DNA of 64,000 bases from Xanthomonas sp. NCPPB 1128. Its GTDB lineage: Bacteria; Pseudomonadota; Gammaproteobacteria; Xanthomonadales; Xanthomonadaceae. This document shows, one piece after another, positions 56,875 through 64,000 of this stretch (within the stretch, counting starts at the first letter, position 1; every line of letters begins with the position of its first letter). The stretch is taken from positions 1 through 64,000 of the forward strand of contig NZ_LFME01000010.1 in the NCBI RefSeq assembly GCF_001043115.1. Direction: 5' to 3'. Both the position numbers and the translations under genes were made by a program. The notes beneath the pieces were generated by a model. The model ran no database searches. It had not been told where the DNA came from and saw only the letters and a list, made by a program, of their open reading frames with translations.

Positions 56875-57213
56875 TTAGACCAGCACCACCTGCCCTGCCC
56901 GCACCTCCACCGACACCGCATGCAGGCTCTGGCCGCGGCACGGGCCGGACACGCACTCGCCGCCCTGCAGTTCGAACGCGGCACCGTGCGCGGCGCACAC
57001 CACGTGGCCCTCGCGGCTCTTCAGGAACTGCCCGGGCGCCCAGTCCAGGCGCCGCCCGGCGTGCGGGCACACGTTCAACCACGCGCGCACGCTGTCGCCC
57101 TCCCGGTACAGCAGCAGCGACTCGGATTCGCCGCCGATCAGCGCCTCGGCCTCGGCCAGTTCGCCGGAAACGAGGTCGTGCAAGGACGCCAGCACGGCGG
57201 AAGATTCGGTCAT
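56875..57213 (-). CDS. Rieske [2Fe-2S] protein
   Basis: A 112-residue small ferredoxin-like protein. The cluster ligands are Cys49 and His51 (CPHAG) and Cys73 and His76 (CAAHGA). It has no membrane anchor or signal. Similar stand-alone Rieske proteins serve as electron donors to oxygenases (NirD/BphF-like). No oxygenase gene is adjacent. It converges on the transporter gene with a 30-bp gap. Confidence 0.9.
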   Translation of the reverse strand: MTESSAVLASLHDLVSGELAEAEALIGGESESLLLYREGDSVRAWLNVCPHAGRRLDWAPGQFLKSREGHVVCAAHGAAFELQGGECVSGPCRGQSLHAVSVEVRAGQVVLV

Positions 57214-57416
57214 GGCTTACGGGCACGCACGGCGATGGGGCCGCAATTCTGGCACGGACCCGCGTGGCCCGCGCCGGCGCGATGCTTCACTTCGTGAGGA
57301 CATGCAAGCGGTTGAACGCAAAGTGTTAATTTTTCGCTTAACGAAGTTTTCACTCCGTCACATAAAACAGCGCCGATACTGCGCCCCTTCGGTTCAAACT
57401 GAAACAGAGTTCTGCC

Positions 57417-57689
57417 ATGCGTGCTCGCCTCTTCAATTTCGACCAATTCCGGCACGTCTTCGCGCCGCGCAAGCCGCGCCACCCGCTGGTCAAGCTGGCG
57501 GTCGGCCTGCTCGGCCTGGCGATCCTCGCCGGGCTGGTGTTCGTCAGCGTGTTCGTCGGCGCGGCGATGATCCTGGGTGGCATCGCCATGAAGCTGCTGA
57601 GCCAGCGCGGCAAGCGCCCGGCCACCTCGCGCCGCCATGTCGTCAATGGCGAGTACCGCGTGGTGCGCAAGCCTGCCTTGCCGTTGTAA
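57417..57689 (+). CDS. Small one- or two-helix membrane protein
   Basis: A 90-residue protein with a basic N-terminus (FAPRKPRHPLVK), a hydrophobic core at residues ~24-55 long enough for one long or two short helices, and a basic tail (SQRGKRPATSRRHVVNGEYRV). Function unknown; I do not recognise a named family. The 203 bp upstream are unusually AT-rich for this genome (for example TTAATTTTTCGCTTAACG), as expected for a promoter. Confidence 0.78.
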   Translation: MRARLFNFDQFRHVFAPRKPRHPLVKLAVGLLGLAILAGLVFVSVFVGAAMILGGIAMKLLSQRGKRPATSRRHVVNGEYRVVRKPALPL

Positions 57690-57731
57690 GGCTGGGAGTG
57701 GGGAGTCGGGATTGGGGATTCGCGAAGGCGG
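57690..57731. repeat. GGGATT-rich element, left arm only
   Basis: Begins at the base after the preceding stop codon (GGCTGGGAGTGGGGAGTCGG, then GATTGGGGATTCGCGAAGGC). No complementary right arm follows. Confidence 0.8.
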
Positions 57732-57808
57732 CATCCGCATCCCTGTTGGAATCGGGTTGAACCCGACGCGCTAGACTGCGGCATCCTCTTCTCGTTGGAT
57801 GCACGCCC

Positions 57809-58516
57809 ATGAAAGACCTGTTCGCCGCTGCCGAGGCTCCGCGCGTTCCCGTGCGCGGCCAGGGCCTGTTTCCAGTGCATCGCATCTACTGCGTGGGCCG
57901 CAACTTCGCCGACCATGCCCGCGAGATGGGCGCCAGTGCGCCGGCCTCGAAGGCCGAGCGCGGCCAGCCGACCTTCTTCATGAAGCCTGCCGATGCGCTG
58001 GTGATCGGCGACGAGGCCATCCCCTACCCGTCCGCGACCCAGGACCTGCACCACGAGGTGGAGCTGGTGGTGGCGCTGGGCCAGGACGCACCCGCTGGCG
58101 TGCTGCCGGTGGAAAGCGCCGAGTCGCTGATCCTGGCCTATGGCGTGGGCCTGGACCTGACCCGCCGCGACCTGCAGGCCGCGGCCAAGGCCAAGGGCCT
58201 GCCGTGGGACATCGCCAAGGGCTTCGACGCCTCCGCGCCGATCAGCGAGTTGATCCCGGCCGGCGAGGTCGGTGCGCTGGAGGCGTTGAACCTCTCGCTG
58301 GAAGTCAACGGCGAGGTGCGCCAGCAATCGCTGCTGGAGCAGATGATCTGGAACGTGCCGGAGATCCTGCACGAACTGTCCAAGCTGTTCGCGCTGCGCG
58401 CCGGCGACCTGGTGTTCATGGGCACGCCCGCCGGCGTGGCCGCGCTGCGCCCGGGCGACCGCTTCAGCGCGCGCCTGGAGAACGTGGCCGAGCGGCATGG
58501 CCGCATCGTCGGCTGA
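57809..58516 (+). CDS. Fumarylacetoacetate hydrolase family protein
   Basis: A 235-residue FAH-fold enzyme. VHRIYCVGRNFADHAREMG is the usual start. The metal site uses HHEVELVVAL (Glu-Glu-Asp type ligands) and YGVGLDLTRRDLQ. LVFMGTPAGVAALRPGD ends the fold. Close relatives include fumarylpyruvate hydrolase and acylpyruvases, so a ketoacid hydrolase or decarboxylase role is likely but the substrate is open. Confidence 0.9.
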   Translation: MKDLFAAAEAPRVPVRGQGLFPVHRIYCVGRNFADHAREMGASAPASKAERGQPTFFMKPADALVIGDEAIPYPSATQDLHHEVELVVALGQDAPAGVLPVESAESLILAYGVGLDLTRRDLQAAAKAKGLPWDIAKGFDASAPISELIPAGEVGALEALNLSLEVNGEVRQQSLLEQMIWNVPEILHELSKLFALRAGDLVFMGTPAGVAALRPGDRFSARLENVAERHGRIVG

Positions 58517-58628
58517 GGCGGCACACGACGGTCGCGCAGCGTGCGCGTGCCTGTGATCCGGACACCACGACAACTGCGCTAGGCTAGCGCCGCGGCGACA
58601 GGCCCGCACTGACAAGAAAGGAGTTCCG

Positions 58629-59048
58629 ATGAGCATGATCCGCGAATTCAAGGAATTCGCCATGCGCGGCAACGTGCTGGACCTGGCGGTCGGCGTGGTG
58701 CTCGGCGCTGCGTTCGGCAAGATCGTCACCGCGCTGGTGGAGAAGATCATCATGCCGCCGATCGGATTGCTCGCGGGCGGCGTGGACTTCTCGCGCTGGG
58801 CATGGACGCTGAAAGCGGCCACGGTGGATGCCGCGGGCAAGCCGGTGCCGGCCGTGGTGATCGGCATCGGCGATTTCCTCAACACCATCATCCAGTTCGT
58901 GATCGTGGCCTTCGCCATCTTCATGCTGGTCAAGGCGATCAACCGCATCGCGCGCAAGGAACCGCCCGCGCCGAAGGCACCGACCGAGGAAGTGCTGTTG
59001 CTGCGCGAGATCCGCGATTCGCTCAAGCACGAGCCGCGCCCGGAGTGA
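58629..59048 (+). CDS. mscL: Large-conductance mechanosensitive channel MscL
   Basis: A 139-residue channel subunit that opens under membrane tension to release solutes on osmotic downshock. An AAGGAG ribosome site lies six bases before the ATG. The N-terminal helix [20 protein letters not shown] and pore helix [20 protein letters not shown] are conserved. The second helix is [20 protein letters not shown] and a charged cytoplasmic bundle ends the chain. Slightly longer periplasmic loop than in E. coli (family about 136). Confidence 0.97.
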   Translation: MSMIREFKEFAMRGNVLDLAVGVVLGAAFGKIVTALVEKIIMPPIGLLAGGVDFSRWAWTLKAATVDAAGKPVPAVVIGIGDFLNTIIQFVIVAFAIFMLVKAINRIARKEPPAPKAPTEEVLLLREIRDSLKHEPRPE

Positions 59049-59060
59049 GCGCAGCGGTAC

Positions 59061-59087
59061 GCGCGGCCTGCACGCTGCAGGCCGCGC
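59061..59087 (+). terminator. Hairpin after mscL
   Basis: GCGCGGCCTGCA and TGCAGGCCGCGC form a perfect 12-bp stem around CGC, 12 bp after the stop. No T-run, so termination strength is uncertain. Confidence 0.55.
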
Positions 59088-59144
59088 GGTGCAGCGCGGC
59101 GACGCACTGCTAAGCTGGCCGTTCCTGTGTTCACGGAATCCGCC

Positions 59145-60563
59145 ATGCGCCGTCTCGCCCTCGTCATCGCTGCCGTCCTCGGCCTGTCCTCCACTGCTGC
59201 CATGGCGGCCGACGCCACGCGCATTCCAGAGGCAGCCCTGCGCGACGCCGCGACCTTGCGCGAACGGGCGCTGGCCGACGACACCGGCTGGAAGGTGGTG
59301 GAATCGCTGACCACCGAGATCGGCCCGCGCATGGCCGGCAGCGACGCCGATGCACGCGCGGTGGCCTGGGCCACCGCCAAATTCAAGTCGCTGGGTTTCG
59401 ACAAGGTCTGGACCGAGCCGGTGACGTTCCCGAAGTGGGAGCGGCGCAGCGAACACGCGCAGGTGCTCGGCGCACACGCGCAACCACTGACCGTCACCGC
59501 GCTGGGCGGCAGCCCCGGCGGCACGGTCGAGGCCGAGGTGGTGCGCTTCGCCGACCTGGCCGCGTTGCAGGCGGCACCGGCCGACGCGCTGCGCGGCAAG
59601 ATCGCCTTCGTCGATTACCAGATGCTGCGCACCCGCGACGGCAAGGACTACGGCAATGGCGGCGCGGTGCGCAGCAAGGGGCCATCGGAAGCGATCCGCA
59701 AGGGCGCCATCGGCTTCGTGATGCGTTCGGCCGGCACCGATTCGCACCGCGTGCCGCACACCGGCATCACCCGCTTCGACGAGGGACTGACGCCGGTGCC
59801 GGCAGCGGCACTGTCGGTGCCCGACGCCAACCAGCTGGCGCGCCTGCTCGCGCGCGGCCCGGTGCGCCTGCGGCTAGCGCTGGACTGCGGCTGGGACGGC
59901 ACGGCGACCTCCTACAACGTGATCGGGCAGATCACCGGGCGCACGCTGCCCAACGAGGTGGTGCTGATCGGCGGGCACCTAGATTCGTGGGACCTGGGCA
60001 CCGGCGCGATCGACGACGGTGCCGGCGTGGCCATCAGCATGGCCGCCGGGCATCTGATCGGCCAGCTCAAGCAGCCGCCCAAGCGCAGCATCCGCGTGGT
60101 CGCCTTCGCCAACGAGGAGCAGGGCCTGTACGGCGGCAAGGCCTACGCGCAGGCGCATGCCAAGGACGTGGCGCGGCACCAGATCGCCGCCGAGAGCGAC
60201 TTCGGCGCCGGCCGCATCTACGCCTTCAACACCGGCTCCGGCGACGCCGCCGGCTCGCGCGAAGCGACCCGGCAGATCGCCGAGGCGCTGGCGCCGCTCG
60301 GCATCGCCTATGCGCCAGACGCGGGTGGCCCCGGCCCGGATGTCGGCCCGCTTGCCGCCAAGGGCGGCGCCTGGGCCTGGCTGGCGCAGGACGGCACGGA
60401 TTACTTCGATTTGCATCACACCGCCGACGACACCCTGGACAAGATCGACCCGAAGGCGCTGGCGCAGAACGTCGCCGCATATGCGGTGTTCGCGTATCTG
60501 GCGGCGCAGGCCGACGGCAGTTTCGGCAGCCAGGCCAAGACAGTGGAACCGCCCAGGGAGTAA
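59145..60563 (+). CDS. Exported M28-family zinc peptidase
   Basis: A 472-residue secreted aminopeptidase-like enzyme. The ATG at 59145 opens a clean signal peptide (MRRLALVIAAVLGLSSTAAM, cut after MAA). A PA-type insert (residues ~120-225) precedes the M28 core. Zinc ligands are seen in GGHLDSWDLGTGAIDDGAG, ANEEQGLYGG, ESDFGAG and the C-terminal DLHHTADDTLDKID. The di-zinc set looks complete. Substrate specificity is not predictable. Confidence 0.92.
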   Translation: MRRLALVIAAVLGLSSTAAMAADATRIPEAALRDAATLRERALADDTGWKVVESLTTEIGPRMAGSDADARAVAWATAKFKSLGFDKVWTEPVTFPKWERRSEHAQVLGAHAQPLTVTALGGSPGGTVEAEVVRFADLAALQAAPADALRGKIAFVDYQMLRTRDGKDYGNGGAVRSKGPSEAIRKGAIGFVMRSAGTDSHRVPHTGITRFDEGLTPVPAAALSVPDANQLARLLARGPVRLRLALDCGWDGTATSYNVIGQITGRTLPNEVVLIGGHLDSWDLGTGAIDDGAGVAISMAAGHLIGQLKQPPKRSIRVVAFANEEQGLYGGKAYAQAHAKDVARHQIAAESDFGAGRIYAFNTGSGDAAGSREATRQIAEALAPLGIAYAPDAGGPGPDVGPLAAKGGAWAWLAQDGTDYFDLHHTADDTLDKIDPKALAQNVAAYAVFAYLAAQADGSFGSQAKTVEPPRE

Positions 60564-60628
60564 AGTGCACCGGACCTGCGCAGGACGCGCGCAGGGGCTT
60601 CCCTTCCGCAGCTGCGCCAGGACCTTTG

Positions 60629-61675
60629 ATGGGCATACGGCAACGTCGCGCGGGCTCAGCGGTGACGTTGCTGGATGTGGCCCGCCATGCGGGCGTGTCG
60701 CCGATGACTGCTTCGCGCGTGATCAACCGCCACCCGCGCGTGAGCGCGACCATGCGCGAGCGCGTCGAGGCGTCGATCCAGGCGCTCGGCTACCGCCCCA
60801 ACCTCGCCGGCCGCTCGCTGCGCACCGCAGGACTGGCGCGCCTCGGTGTGCTGTACAGCAATCCCAGCGCGGCCTACCTCAATCAGTTCATGCTCGGGGT
60901 GCTCGAGCAGAGCAGCCTGGAAGGCTGCCAGGTGCTGGTGGAGAAGAGCGAGGACAGCGACAGCCAGCGCGCCGCCACCGAACGCCTGCTCGAGGCCGGC
61001 GCCGATGGCCTGATCCTGCCGCCGCCGCTGTGCGATGCGCGGCAGACCATCGCCGAACTGGACGCGCGCGGCATTCCGCTGGTGGCGGTGGCCACCGGCG
61101 CACCGATGCCCGGGGTCAGCTCGGTGCGCATCGACGACTACCAGGCCGCGTGCGCGCTCACCCGGCACCTGCTCGACCTGGGCCACCGCGACATCGGCTT
61201 CGTCAGCGGCGATCCCGGCCACACACCCAGCGCGCTGCGCAGCCGCGCGTTCTTCGACACCATGGCCCAGGCCGGGCTGACGGTGGCGCCGGAGCGCGTG
61301 GCCGAAGGCATGTTCACCTATCGCTCCGGCCTGCTCGCGGCCACCGCGCTGCTGCAGGTCATGCCGCGGCCCAGCGCGATCCTGTGCAGCAACGACGACA
61401 TGGCCGCGGCGGCGCTGGCGATCGCGCACGGGCTGCGCCTGCGCGTGCCGGAAGACCTGTCGATCGCCGGCTTCGACGACACGCCGGTGGCCACGACAAT
61501 TTGGCCGGAGCTGACCACCATCCACCAGCCGGTCGCGGCGATGGGCGGGGCGGCGGTGACGCTGCTGCTCGGCGAGATCCGCCAGCGCCGCGATGGCCTG
61601 CCCAGCCACGGCACCCATCGGGTACTGGACTACACCCTGGTCACGCGCGCCTCCACCGCGCCGCCGCAGCGCTGA
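60629..61675 (+). CDS. LacI-family transcriptional regulator
   Basis: A 348-residue repressor. The HTH at residues ~12-35 reads VTLLDVARHAGVSPMTASRV, followed by the hinge helix PNLAGRSLRT. The C-terminal periplasmic-binding-fold domain should bind a sugar acid or sugar (GVSSVRIDDYQAACALTRHL, PEDLSIAGFDDTPVATTIWP). It resembles GntR-type gluconate repressors. It converges on the P450 gene (25-bp gap), and no obvious target lies beside it. Confidence 0.92.
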   Translation: MGIRQRRAGSAVTLLDVARHAGVSPMTASRVINRHPRVSATMRERVEASIQALGYRPNLAGRSLRTAGLARLGVLYSNPSAAYLNQFMLGVLEQSSLEGCQVLVEKSEDSDSQRAATERLLEAGADGLILPPPLCDARQTIAELDARGIPLVAVATGAPMPGVSSVRIDDYQAACALTRHLLDLGHRDIGFVSGDPGHTPSALRSRAFFDTMAQAGLTVAPERVAEGMFTYRSGLLAATALLQVMPRPSAILCSNDDMAAAALAIAHGLRLRVPEDLSIAGFDDTPVATTIWPELTTIHQPVAAMGGAAVTLLLGEIRQRRDGLPSHGTHRVLDYTLVTRASTAPPQR

Positions 61676-61700
61676 CAGGCGGCGGCGCGCACGCCGCGGC

Positions 61701-62750
61701 TCAACCGCGCGTCTGCCGGACCACCTCGACCTGGGCCACGCCCAGCAGACCGGTCAACGGCACTGCGGCGCGACGCTGCTGTGGGTCTGCGACCAGATCC
61801 TGACCGCGCAACAGGTCCAGCAACCGTTCCGCCAGCGGCATCACCATGTGCCGGCCCCAGCAGCGCTCGGATGCATGGCCGAACGGCAGGTAGCCGGGCA
61901 ACGCATCGGGATCCACACCGTCCCAGCGCTCGGGACGGAACGCCTCCGGCTCCTCCCACAACGCCGGATCGCGATGGCTGAGCAGCGGCAGCACCAGCAC
62001 GTCGTCGGCCGCGCCGATGCGCGGGTCCAGCGCGCCGTATTCCGGCGAGGCGTTGCGCAGGATGTTCCAGGACGGCGGCAGCAGGCGCAGGGTTTCGTAG
62101 AGAAGATGGCGGTTGGAGACGCGCGCGTCGAACGGCGACCCCAGCCACAGCGCGTTGGCGACCAGGGTGGAAATGGTGAAGCACACCGGCGCGGCGGTGC
62201 GCCGGTACAGGCCCATCGCATCGCGGCGTTCGCGGTAGCTGCCGGCCGCGGACAACAGGGTGGCCAGCGTGGAGGCATCTTCGCCTGGGAGCAGCGGCGC
62301 GAGCGCACCGGCCGCGATCACCGCCCAGGTCAGGCGCGGCGTCAATTCGAGCGTGCGGTCCATGAGCAGGCGCAGTCGCCACGGGTCGCCGCCGAGCAGC
62401 AGGTCGCGCAGATAGACATGGCCGACGTGCGGCCACGGGCCGGACAGGTCGAGCGTCGCGGGCACCGGACGCTTCAGCGCCTCGCGCACGTCGCGGCCGA
62501 TCGCCTGCATCAGCTTGGCGGCCTCGCTGCGCGCGATCGAACGGCCATGCAGCGGCTTGAAGGTCGGCCGTTCGTGTTCGGTGGCCGGCCGCGCCGCGAG
62601 CAGGCGCTCGCTCAGCGCGGCGCCGGCGACGCCGACCGTGTCGGCATCCAGGCGGAACGCCTCCTGCCCCACGTGCGTGCGCAGCAACGCCTGCAGACGC
62701 GGCGCGAACACCGTAGCGCGCGCATCGCGATCGACCATGATGGCGGACAT
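61701..62750 (-). CDS. Cytochrome P450, atropopeptide (tryptorubin)-type crosslinking enzyme candidate
   Basis: A 349-residue P450, short for the bacterial family (about 400). The ATG at 62750 has AGGAGAG seven bases upstream, which rejects the longer ORF to 62831. ExxR is ETLR (219-222) and FRPERW follows. The haem motif FGHASERCWG has the ligand Cys297 but Ala where Gly is usual and Glu where Arg/His is usual. The I-helix lacks the typical AGxDT and instead reads APVCFTIST near 187-195. It lies 88 bp downstream of a tiny ORF ending in AWYIWY, on the same strand. In tryptorubin-type pathways one P450 makes all crosslinks in that core, so this is the likely role here; that is inference from context and motif. 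Confidence 0.87.
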   Translation of the reverse strand: MSAIMVDRDARATVFAPRLQALLRTHVGQEAFRLDADTVGVAGAALSERLLAARPATEHERPTFKPLHGRSIARSEAAKLMQAIGRDVREALKRPVPATLDLSGPWPHVGHVYLRDLLLGGDPWRLRLLMDRTLELTPRLTWAVIAAGALAPLLPGEDASTLATLLSAAGSYRERRDAMGLYRRTAAPVCFTISTLVANALWLGSPFDARVSNRHLLYETLRLLPPSWNILRNASPEYGALDPRIGAADDVLVLPLLSHRDPALWEEPEAFRPERWDGVDPDALPGYLPFGHASERCWGRHMVMPLAERLLDLLRGQDLVADPQQRRAAVPLTGLLGVAQVEVVRQTRG

Positions 62751-62838
62751 CCCGACTCTCCTGAAGCATCGGCGCCCGGCGAAGCGCATCCGCCGGACAC
62801 CGGCCGCACGGCACGCCGTGCGGCGACACACGCGGCGC

Positions 62839-62928
62839 TCAGTACCAGATGTACCAGGCGTACGACTTCAGCGGCTTCTTCGACGACAGCAGGTGCTTGA
62901 TGGAGAACAGCAGCTTCATGAGCGACAT
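62839..62928 (-). CDS. Putative atropopeptide (tryptorubin-type) RiPP precursor
   Basis: A 29-codon ORF starting MSLMKLLFSIKHLL and ending KSYAWYIWY then TGA. The last six residues, AWYIWY, are the core of tryptorubin A, a P450-crosslinked ribosomal peptide. GGAG abuts the first ATG (62928) and lies nine bases before the second (62919), so the 26-residue form starting MKLLFSIKHL may be the real product. The leader is short, basic (five or six Lys/His) and amphipathic (HLLSSKKPLKS). It is followed on the same strand by the P450 gene. No peptidase or exporter gene is next to it, as expected if general proteases trim the leader. Confidence 0.85.
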   Translation of the reverse strand: MSLMKLLFSIKHLLSSKKPLKSYAWYIWY

Positions 62929-63126
62929 CTCCGCAGGAGTGACGATGGCCCTTTCGGGAGGGGGACTGCGCGGTCTCGCTGGCGCGCATCGCGTGAGGCG
63001 CGATCGCATCGACAAGGCGCGCCTGCACGCTACGCCGCCGACAGGTGCGCCGCAAACCCGAAACCGGCCGACGCGCACACTATTGCGTAGCCAAATGCAG
63101 CCGGCTCTCCGCGCGTGACGCCGTGC
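62929..63126. other. Upstream region of the RiPP precursor
   Basis: 198 bp between the end of the methyltransferase gene and the precursor start on the same strand. No clear -35/-10 pair or terminator is visible. The in-frame extension of the precursor ORF to 63078 is Arg/Pro/Ala-rich and not supported. Transcription could come from here or by read-through from the methyltransferase gene. Confidence 0.4.
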
Positions 63127-63966
63127 TCAGCGCGCAGCGTGCTGGTGCGGATGCCGGCTGCGCCACGTCCCCAGCAACACCGCCGTGGCCGCGGCGACAT
63201 TGAGGCTTTCCACCGCGCCGCTGCCGGGGATCGACAGGCGCAGGTCGCAGGCCTGCGCGAAGTCGCGGTCCATGCCGTCGCTCTCGGCGCCCATCACGTA
63301 GACCAGGCGCTGCGGCAAGGTGGTGGCGAACAGATCGTCGCCGCCGTCCACCAGCGTCGCCGCGAGGGCGAAGCCCGCACCACGCAATTGCGCTTGCGCC
63401 TGCATCGCAGGCGGCAGCCGCACCAGCGGCACCGCCTCGGCGCCGCCCTCTGCCACGCGCGCGGCAGCACCGGACAATGCCAATGCGGCCTGCTCCGGCA
63501 ACAGGATCGCGCCCACGCCGAAGTGCGCCGCCGAGCGCAGGATCGCGCCGAAGTTGTGCGGGTTGCCCACGCCATCCAGCCACAGCGCCATCGCCGGTCC
63601 CGGCGCCAGCGTCTGCAGCCAGTCGGCCAAGGCCAGCGGCGCGACGCGCAGCACGTCGGCGACCACACCTTCGTGGTGGCTGCTGGAAGCGAGCTTGTGC
63701 AGATCGGCCTCGTCCACCACGCGGTAGCCGACGCGGTTCGCCACGCACCACTTGAGCAGCGGCTGCAGTGCCGGGATCCGCGCCTCGCTCAGGTACAGCT
63801 TGCGGATCGCCTCCGGCCGCCGCGCGTACACCGCGCGCACTGCGTTGAGGCCGTACAGGCGCAGTTCGTTGCGGCTACTGGCCGCCGTACCCTCACCCCC
63901 GGCCCCTCTCCCGGGGGGAGAGGGGGGATTCCCACCGCGCGGGCGGTTGCCCCAGGGCGAGGTCAT
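63127..63966 (-). CDS. TrmH-family (SpoU) RNA 2'-O-methyltransferase
   Basis: A 279-residue SPOUT enzyme. A substrate-binding domain (RLYGLNAVRAVYARRPEAIR, residues ~37-110) is followed by the knotted catalytic domain. Its motifs are DGVGNPHNFGAILRSAAHF, VYVMGAESDGM and LSIPGSGAVESLNVAAATA. It resembles RlmB-like rRNA methylases but the target is unknown. Residues ~13-28 (NPPSPPGRGAGGEGT) are encoded by a common intergenic repeat, so the N-terminus has been altered or the true start lies downstream. An ORF open at the window edge ends at TGA 63963-63965, overlapping this start, and may be an upstream partner. Confidence 0.88.
   Translation of the reverse strand: MTSPWGNRPRGGNPPSPPGRGAGGEGTAASSRNELRLYGLNAVRAVYARRPEAIRKLYLSEARIPALQPLLKWCVANRVGYRVVDEADLHKLASSSHHEGVVADVLRVAPLALADWLQTLAPGPAMALWLDGVGNPHNFGAILRSAAHFGVGAILLPEQAALALSGAAARVAEGGAEAVPLVRLPPAMQAQAQLRGAGFALAATLVDGGDDLFATTLPQRLVYVMGAESDGMDRDFAQACDLRLSIPGSGAVESLNVAAATAVLLGTWRSRHPHQHAAR
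63890..63932. repeat. CCCCTCTCCC / GGGAGAGGGG repeat inside a coding region
   Basis: CCCTCACCCCCGGCCCCTCT then CCCGGGGGGAGAGGGG forms an imperfect hairpin. It translates to PPSPPGRGAGGEG on the minus strand, a peptide seen when this type of intergenic repeat is read as protein. It lies at codons ~13-27 of the methyltransferase gene. Confidence 0.75.
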
Positions 63967-64000
63967 CGGCGCACGCCCGTGGCGCAGGCGCGCCAGGCCG

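Noticed and set aside
62842-63078. Longer 79-codon form of the AWYIWY ORF starting at 63078
   Set aside because: The extension is Arg/Pro/Ala-rich with no ribosome site. GGAG lies directly upstream of the 62928/62919 starts, giving a 29- or 26-residue peptide.
62849-63118. 89-codon plus-strand ORF across the RiPP precursor
   Set aside because: It is antisense to the precursor, has no ribosome site, and its sequence after the first 30 residues is low-complexity.

Overview
The window is chromosomal DNA from a GC-rich gammaproteobacterium, most likely Xanthomonas or a close relative. The gene order sucCD - pilSR - pilB/pilA/pilCD - coaE, the bamD, rimK and egtBD neighbourhoods and the many GTAG-type REP palindromes all point that way. 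Genus is an inference from gene content. About 57 protein genes and one tRNA gene are supported. The first 165 bases are not genomic: 96-165 is a degraded Illumina P5/i5/Nextera adapter, and 1-95 is unplaceable AT-rich sequence, so base 166 is effectively a contig end that truncates the first gene.

Layout. 166-3220: a cut lipoprotein gene and a TonB-dependent receptor, followed by three tandem copies of a ~130-bp hairpin repeat. 3639-7616: trehalose operon otsB - GH15 hydrolase - otsA. 7920-13357: membrane PQQ glucose dehydrogenase, a chemoreceptor and an unrecognised protein. 13607-17449: DCC-type thiol protein, DUF4166 protein, pgeF and rluD, with bamD divergent from rluD. 17786-21025: exported glycosidase-like protein and a two-gene osmoprotectant-type ABC importer with fused binding and permease domains. 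21277-24825: ergothioneine genes egtB-egtD with a divergent class V aminotransferase-fold enzyme. 25022-31930: nadE, a second quinoprotein dehydrogenase and sucCD. 32321-41027: type IV pilus regulators, ATPase, pilin (with a sigma-54 promoter), platform protein and prepilin peptidase, then coaE. 41114-44735: a small secreted protein cotranscribed with a two-component system, and rimK. 45017-50456: second TonB-dependent receptor, Tat-exported phospholipase C and a histidine phosphatase. 50516-50772: integrase remnant beside tRNA-Gly(CCC). 51038-61675: autotransporter esterase, thiS-thiG-trmB, SLC13-type transporter, Rieske protein, small membrane protein, FAH hydrolase, mscL, M28 peptidase and LacI regulator.

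The most striking locus is 61701-62928. A 26- or 29-codon ORF, absent from normal gene-length cut-offs, ends in the exact hexapeptide AWYIWY and sits directly upstream of a compact, divergent cytochrome P450 gene on the same strand. AWYIWY is the core of tryptorubin A, an atropopeptide RiPP made from one short precursor and one P450. The locus therefore looks like a minimal atropopeptide (P450-crosslinked RiPP) cluster in a proteobacterium.

Two families of repeats occupy the intergenic space. GTAG-type REP palindromes lie mostly between convergent genes and sometimes supply a stop codon (coaE). GGGATT/GGGAAT-rich hairpin elements sit directly after stop codons and have rewritten the ends of the first TonB receptor gene and trmB.
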